This document shows, piece by piece, positions 61,180 to 64,000 of a stretch of DNA of 64,000 nt. The position numbers were made by a program, and so were the translations under genes. Each line of letters starts with the position of its first letter. Position 1 is the stretch's first letter. The notes beneath the pieces are model-generated. The model had not been told where the DNA came from. It made no database searches and worked only from the letters and a program-made list of their open reading frames with translations. This DNA comes from Azolla caroliniana (Eukaryota; Polypodiophyta): the NCBI GenBank assembly GCA_043228905.1, contig JBHGNT010000158.1:1-64000 (forward strand), given 5' to 3'.

Positions 61180-63708
61180 TTAAACATATGCTATGGTCTC
61201 CACATCTGCATACAGATGACACATTAATACATAAGCCACAGCATTCTCTTGATCCAAATGTGTCGCATGCTGAAAGGCTCTCTGTCCGAATTCAATATTT
61301 CCCCAGTTTCTGCAAGAATCTAGCAGTGTGTGCCACATTGTCAGATTAGGACAGAAAGGCATCTTCTTTATCATTGCTACTGCCTTGTCTAATTGACCTA
61401 ACCGTAAAAGGAGGCCCACACAGCATACATAGTGCTCCACAGTGGGCGCAATACCATAGTCTTTGCTCATTGCTTCCAAGTATTTGTGACTTTCATTCAA
61501 CAAGCCTGAAGACCTACACGTACTTAAAAGGACAAGAAATGTAACCATATCTGGCTTTATACCTTCTCCCAGCATTCGGTCAAAGGTATGAAAAACATTT
61601 CCAGTTTGTCCAATTTGAGCATATCCTGCCATTAGGGAATTCCATGAGACTCTATCTCGACTAAGAAGCTTTTCGAACACTTGTTCTGCTTTTCTTAGCA
61701 AACCACATTTTGCATACATATCCACAAGTGTACTGCCAACAAACAGGTCCGTTTCAAGCAATCCCTGTCTTTCAATTTCTGCATGTATTTCTCGGCCTTT
61801 TTCTGCAGCACCTATGCCGGTGCAACTTTTGAGTACACAGACAAGAGTAACAACATCCGGAGAAACTCCATCTTGCTGCATCTGTTCAAAACATTCCATA
61901 GCTTCCTCACCTTGTCCGTGTTCAGCATATCCTGTAATTAATGCATTCCAAGACACAATGTCTCGAGTTGGAAGCTTGTCAAATACCTGTTGAGCTTGCA
62001 CAAGCAAGCCACATTTAGCATACATATCAACCAAAACATTAGCAATAACTGGGTTTCCCTGTAGCAACCCACGTCCCTCTATTTCAGCATGAATTTTTTC
62101 ACCTCTATCTTTGGCTCCTGTGCTTCCACAAGCCTTTAAGAAGTGGATGTATGTGAAAGAATCTGGGTCAATGTCTTCAACTTTCATCTGTTCAAAACAT
62201 TCTATTGCTTTCTCCCCATGTCCATTGTCAACATACCCACCAATTATTGCAGTCCATGATACAACATTTCTGACTGGAATTCTCATAAATACATAGTAAG
62301 CTTCTGCAAGTAACCCACATTTCCCATACATGTCAACTAAGGTGTTACCGACAAGGCCTCTGTCCAGTAGCCCTTGTCTTTCAATCTCAGCATGTATTTC
62401 TTGACCCACACCAATAGCACCTACATTACCACAAGATTTTAATATACAGACAAATGTCACGGGATCTGGTTGAACACCCTCGATTTTCATCTGCATATAA
62501 TACTTCACTGTTTCTTCACCATGTTCGGATTCAGCATATCCTGCAATTAATGCATTCCACGCGACAGAATTTCGAACTAGAAGGGTGTCAAAGACATCAT
62601 TTGCCTTTCCAAGAAAGCCAGATGTTGCATAAATATGAATCAAGGTACTGCCAAGAAATAAGTCTGTCTCTAAACTTTTTTGCTTTTCAACTTCAGCACA
62701 TATTTCTTGTGCCTTTTCTATTGAAGCTATGGTGCTACACGCTTTCAATGTAGAGATGAAGGTTGCAGAATTGGGAGAAACACCCTCAAGTTTCATCTGT
62801 TCAAAGCATTTGATTGCTTTATCATGTTCGCCACATGTAGAATATCCTGAAATCAATGTATTCCATGACTCCAAATGTCGGTTCTGAAGATCATCAAATA
62901 CTTGTTGAGCTCTTGCAATCAAACCACACTTAGCATACATCTCAATCAGTGCATTACCAAAATCAAAGTTCCTGTTATTCAATCCCAGTCTTTCAATCTC
63001 AGCATGAATTTGTTTACCCCTACCAATGGCACCCATTTTACCACAAATTCTCAAGGCACAAACGTATGTGACCCCATCTGGAGAAATTCCTTCCTTTTGC
63101 ATTTGTCCAAAGGATTTAAGAGCTTCTTCATCAAGCCCATAGTCAGAATATCCCATGATAAGTGTGGTCCATGTGACAACATTTCTGAGATAAAGTCTAT
63201 CGAATGCTGCTTGTGCTTTTGCAAGGGACCCACATTTAACATACATATTCACCAAGGAACTTCCAGCAAAAGCTCCTCCTTCAAGCAATCCCATTATAAC
63301 CATCCTTGCATGTATTTCTTGGCCTTTTTCCATGGATCCTATGCTGCTACAAGCTTGTAAACAACAAACAAATGTCATAGGATCTGAGCAAACACCTTCA
63401 CTTTGCATCAGCTGGAAACATTTGAGTGCTTCCTCACCACAACCATGTTGTGCATACCCTTGAATCAATGAGGTCCATGCAATGATATCCCGCACAGGTA
63501 GCCTATCAAAATGATATTGTGCTTTGTCGAGAAGCCCAAACTTACCACACATACCCACCAAGCAAGTACCAACCAAAAGGTCTGTTTCAAGAGACCCAAT
63601 CCTCATGGCATGTATGGCCAGAAATTGCTTCAAATCGTTCAGCTTCTTGCAGAGCCTGCTAGGGTGAAGGGAGGAGCTATTCTTCTTTTGCATTATTATT
63701 TTTTTCAA
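61180..63708 (-). CDS. PLS-class pentatricopeptide repeat protein, truncated tail
   Basis: Intronless, 842 residues. It has about 20 or more PPR motifs in P-L-S order from about residue 35 to 760. Recurring signatures are NVLVDMYAKCGLLVQAQQVF, IVSWNALITGYAEHGQGEEA and GVSPDVVTLVCVLKSCTGIG. Known members act in chloroplasts or mitochondria on specific transcripts. The C terminus has L2/S2/E1-like motifs (MVTFLVLLSTCRSSGLLNES, YVCCVGLLLRLGQLDKAVAM, WHTLLDSCRNWGNIEFGQ), then stops after YVLMCHLYADVETIAYV. That is where related proteins continue with an E2 segment, so the tail appears clipped. There is no DYW domain. The N terminus is short, basic and serine-rich (MKKIIMQKKNSSSLHPSR), possibly a presequence. 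It is most similar in wording to the PPR at 50961-53036, which suggests a shared recent family. Confidence 0.92.
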   Translation of the reverse strand: MKKIIMQKKNSSSLHPSRLCKKLNDLKQFLAIHAMRIGSLETDLLVGTCLVGMCGKFGLLDKAQYHFDRLPVRDIIAWTSLIQGYAQHGCGEEALKCFQLMQSEGVCSDPMTFVCCLQACSSIGSMEKGQEIHARMVIMGLLEGGAFAGSSLVNMYVKCGSLAKAQAAFDRLYLRNVVTWTTLIMGYSDYGLDEEALKSFGQMQKEGISPDGVTYVCALRICGKMGAIGRGKQIHAEIERLGLNNRNFDFGNALIEMYAKCGLIARAQQVFDDLQNRHLESWNTLISGYSTCGEHDKAIKCFEQMKLEGVSPNSATFISTLKACSTIASIEKAQEICAEVEKQKSLETDLFLGSTLIHIYATSGFLGKANDVFDTLLVRNSVAWNALIAGYAESEHGEETVKYYMQMKIEGVQPDPVTFVCILKSCGNVGAIGVGQEIHAEIERQGLLDRGLVGNTLVDMYGKCGLLAEAYYVFMRIPVRNVVSWTAIIGGYVDNGHGEKAIECFEQMKVEDIDPDSFTYIHFLKACGSTGAKDRGEKIHAEIEGRGLLQGNPVIANVLVDMYAKCGLLVQAQQVFDKLPTRDIVSWNALITGYAEHGQGEEAMECFEQMQQDGVSPDVVTLVCVLKSCTGIGAAEKGREIHAEIERQGLLETDLFVGSTLVDMYAKCGLLRKAEQVFEKLLSRDRVSWNSLMAGYAQIGQTGNVFHTFDRMLGEGIKPDMVTFLVLLSTCRSSGLLNESHKYLEAMSKDYGIAPTVEHYVCCVGLLLRLGQLDKAVAMIKKMPFCPNLTMWHTLLDSCRNWGNIEFGQRAFQHATHLDQENAVAYVLMCHLYADVETIAYV

Positions 63709-63768
63709 AAGAGATGGAGAGAAGCCCGGGGCATATCACATTTGGCATGATGCATGATCATGAGGGGA

Positions 63769-63793
63769 GGGGGGGGGGGGGGGGGGGGGGGGG
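63769..63793. repeat. 25-base G homopolymer
   Basis: An uninterrupted G run about 60 bp upstream of the second PPR start codon, followed by three CACCTG units at about 63809-63829. Its length in the assembly is likely unreliable. Confidence 0.95.
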
Positions 63794-64000
63794 CAGGGGT
63801 TCCAGCAACTGCACCTGCACCTGCACCTGGTAGACGAGTGGTGCAAGCAAGCAAGAGCCAGAATCCATCCTGCGAGGAAATGGAAACCCTCTGGGAAATG
63901 GCAGAATACCCTGCCTGCTCTCCTGCGCCATTCCTCCATCCTATGCAGGAACAGGGGGGGGCGATAACATGGCTTCATCTACTTCATTTCATCTTCTTCA
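63794..64000. other. upstream flank at window end
   Basis: Contains CACCTG repeats and further short G runs. An 80-codon minus-strand frame here is low-complexity (Pro and His runs) and not credible as a gene. It probably holds the leader and promoter of the PPR gene. Confidence 0.5.

Overview
The window is nuclear DNA from a land plant, most likely a fern or another seed-free vascular plant. Three things point there. The genes are plant genes with many introns (ATXR2, GPC1, TGD2, USB1, DUF1191, GH5_11). There are two long intronless PLS-type pentatricopeptide genes of the style that is greatly expanded in lineages with heavy organelle RNA editing. Between the genes lies AT-rich DNA with old retroelement remnants and many short tandem duplications. 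The species assignment is inference; the gene identities rest on domain motifs recognised in spliced reading frames.

Layout, left to right. 2.3-9.4 kb (+): ATXR2-like SET-domain lysine methyltransferase, 15 coding exons, with a decayed LINE in intron 6 and a fresh tandem duplication over its last exon. 12.1-14.4 kb (-): glycerophosphocholine acyltransferase GPC1, 8 exons. 17.0-21.0 kb (-): TGD2, the MCE-domain chloroplast lipid importer subunit, 5 exons, with a telomere-like repeat inside its first coding exon. 24.2-25.2 kb (+): histone H2A with a textbook S-phase promoter element. 26.2-32.9 kb (-): USB1-type U6 snRNA 3'-end phosphodiesterase, with a decayed Ty3 element in intron 1 and a MITE just upstream. 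35.4-37.1 kb (+): DUF1191 membrane protein, whose 3' end is tandemly duplicated. 38.9-40.8 kb (-): GC-rich intronless GH5_11 glycoside hydrolase. 45.8-47.9 kb (-): double-domain SagB/nitroreductase-like flavoprotein, 3 exons. 51.0-53.0 kb (-): PLS-class PPR. 54.1-56.1 kb (+): unrecognised 276-residue coiled-coil protein in 12 tiny exons. 61.2-63.7 kb (-): second PLS-class PPR.

The genes are ordinary single transcription units with no operon or obvious biosynthetic cluster. Themes are chromatin (ATXR2, H2A), membrane lipid handling (GPC1, TGD2), RNA processing (USB1, two PPRs) and cell wall or surface (GH5, DUF1191). No wholly new multi-gene system is evident. The most novel items are the coiled-coil gene, a possible cluster of GC-AG introns, coding telomere-type repeats in TGD2, and a window-wide habit of 50-300 bp tandem duplications at gene edges and in introns.

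All exon joins were deduced by eye from reading-frame continuity and splice dinucleotides; no alignment or transcript data were available.
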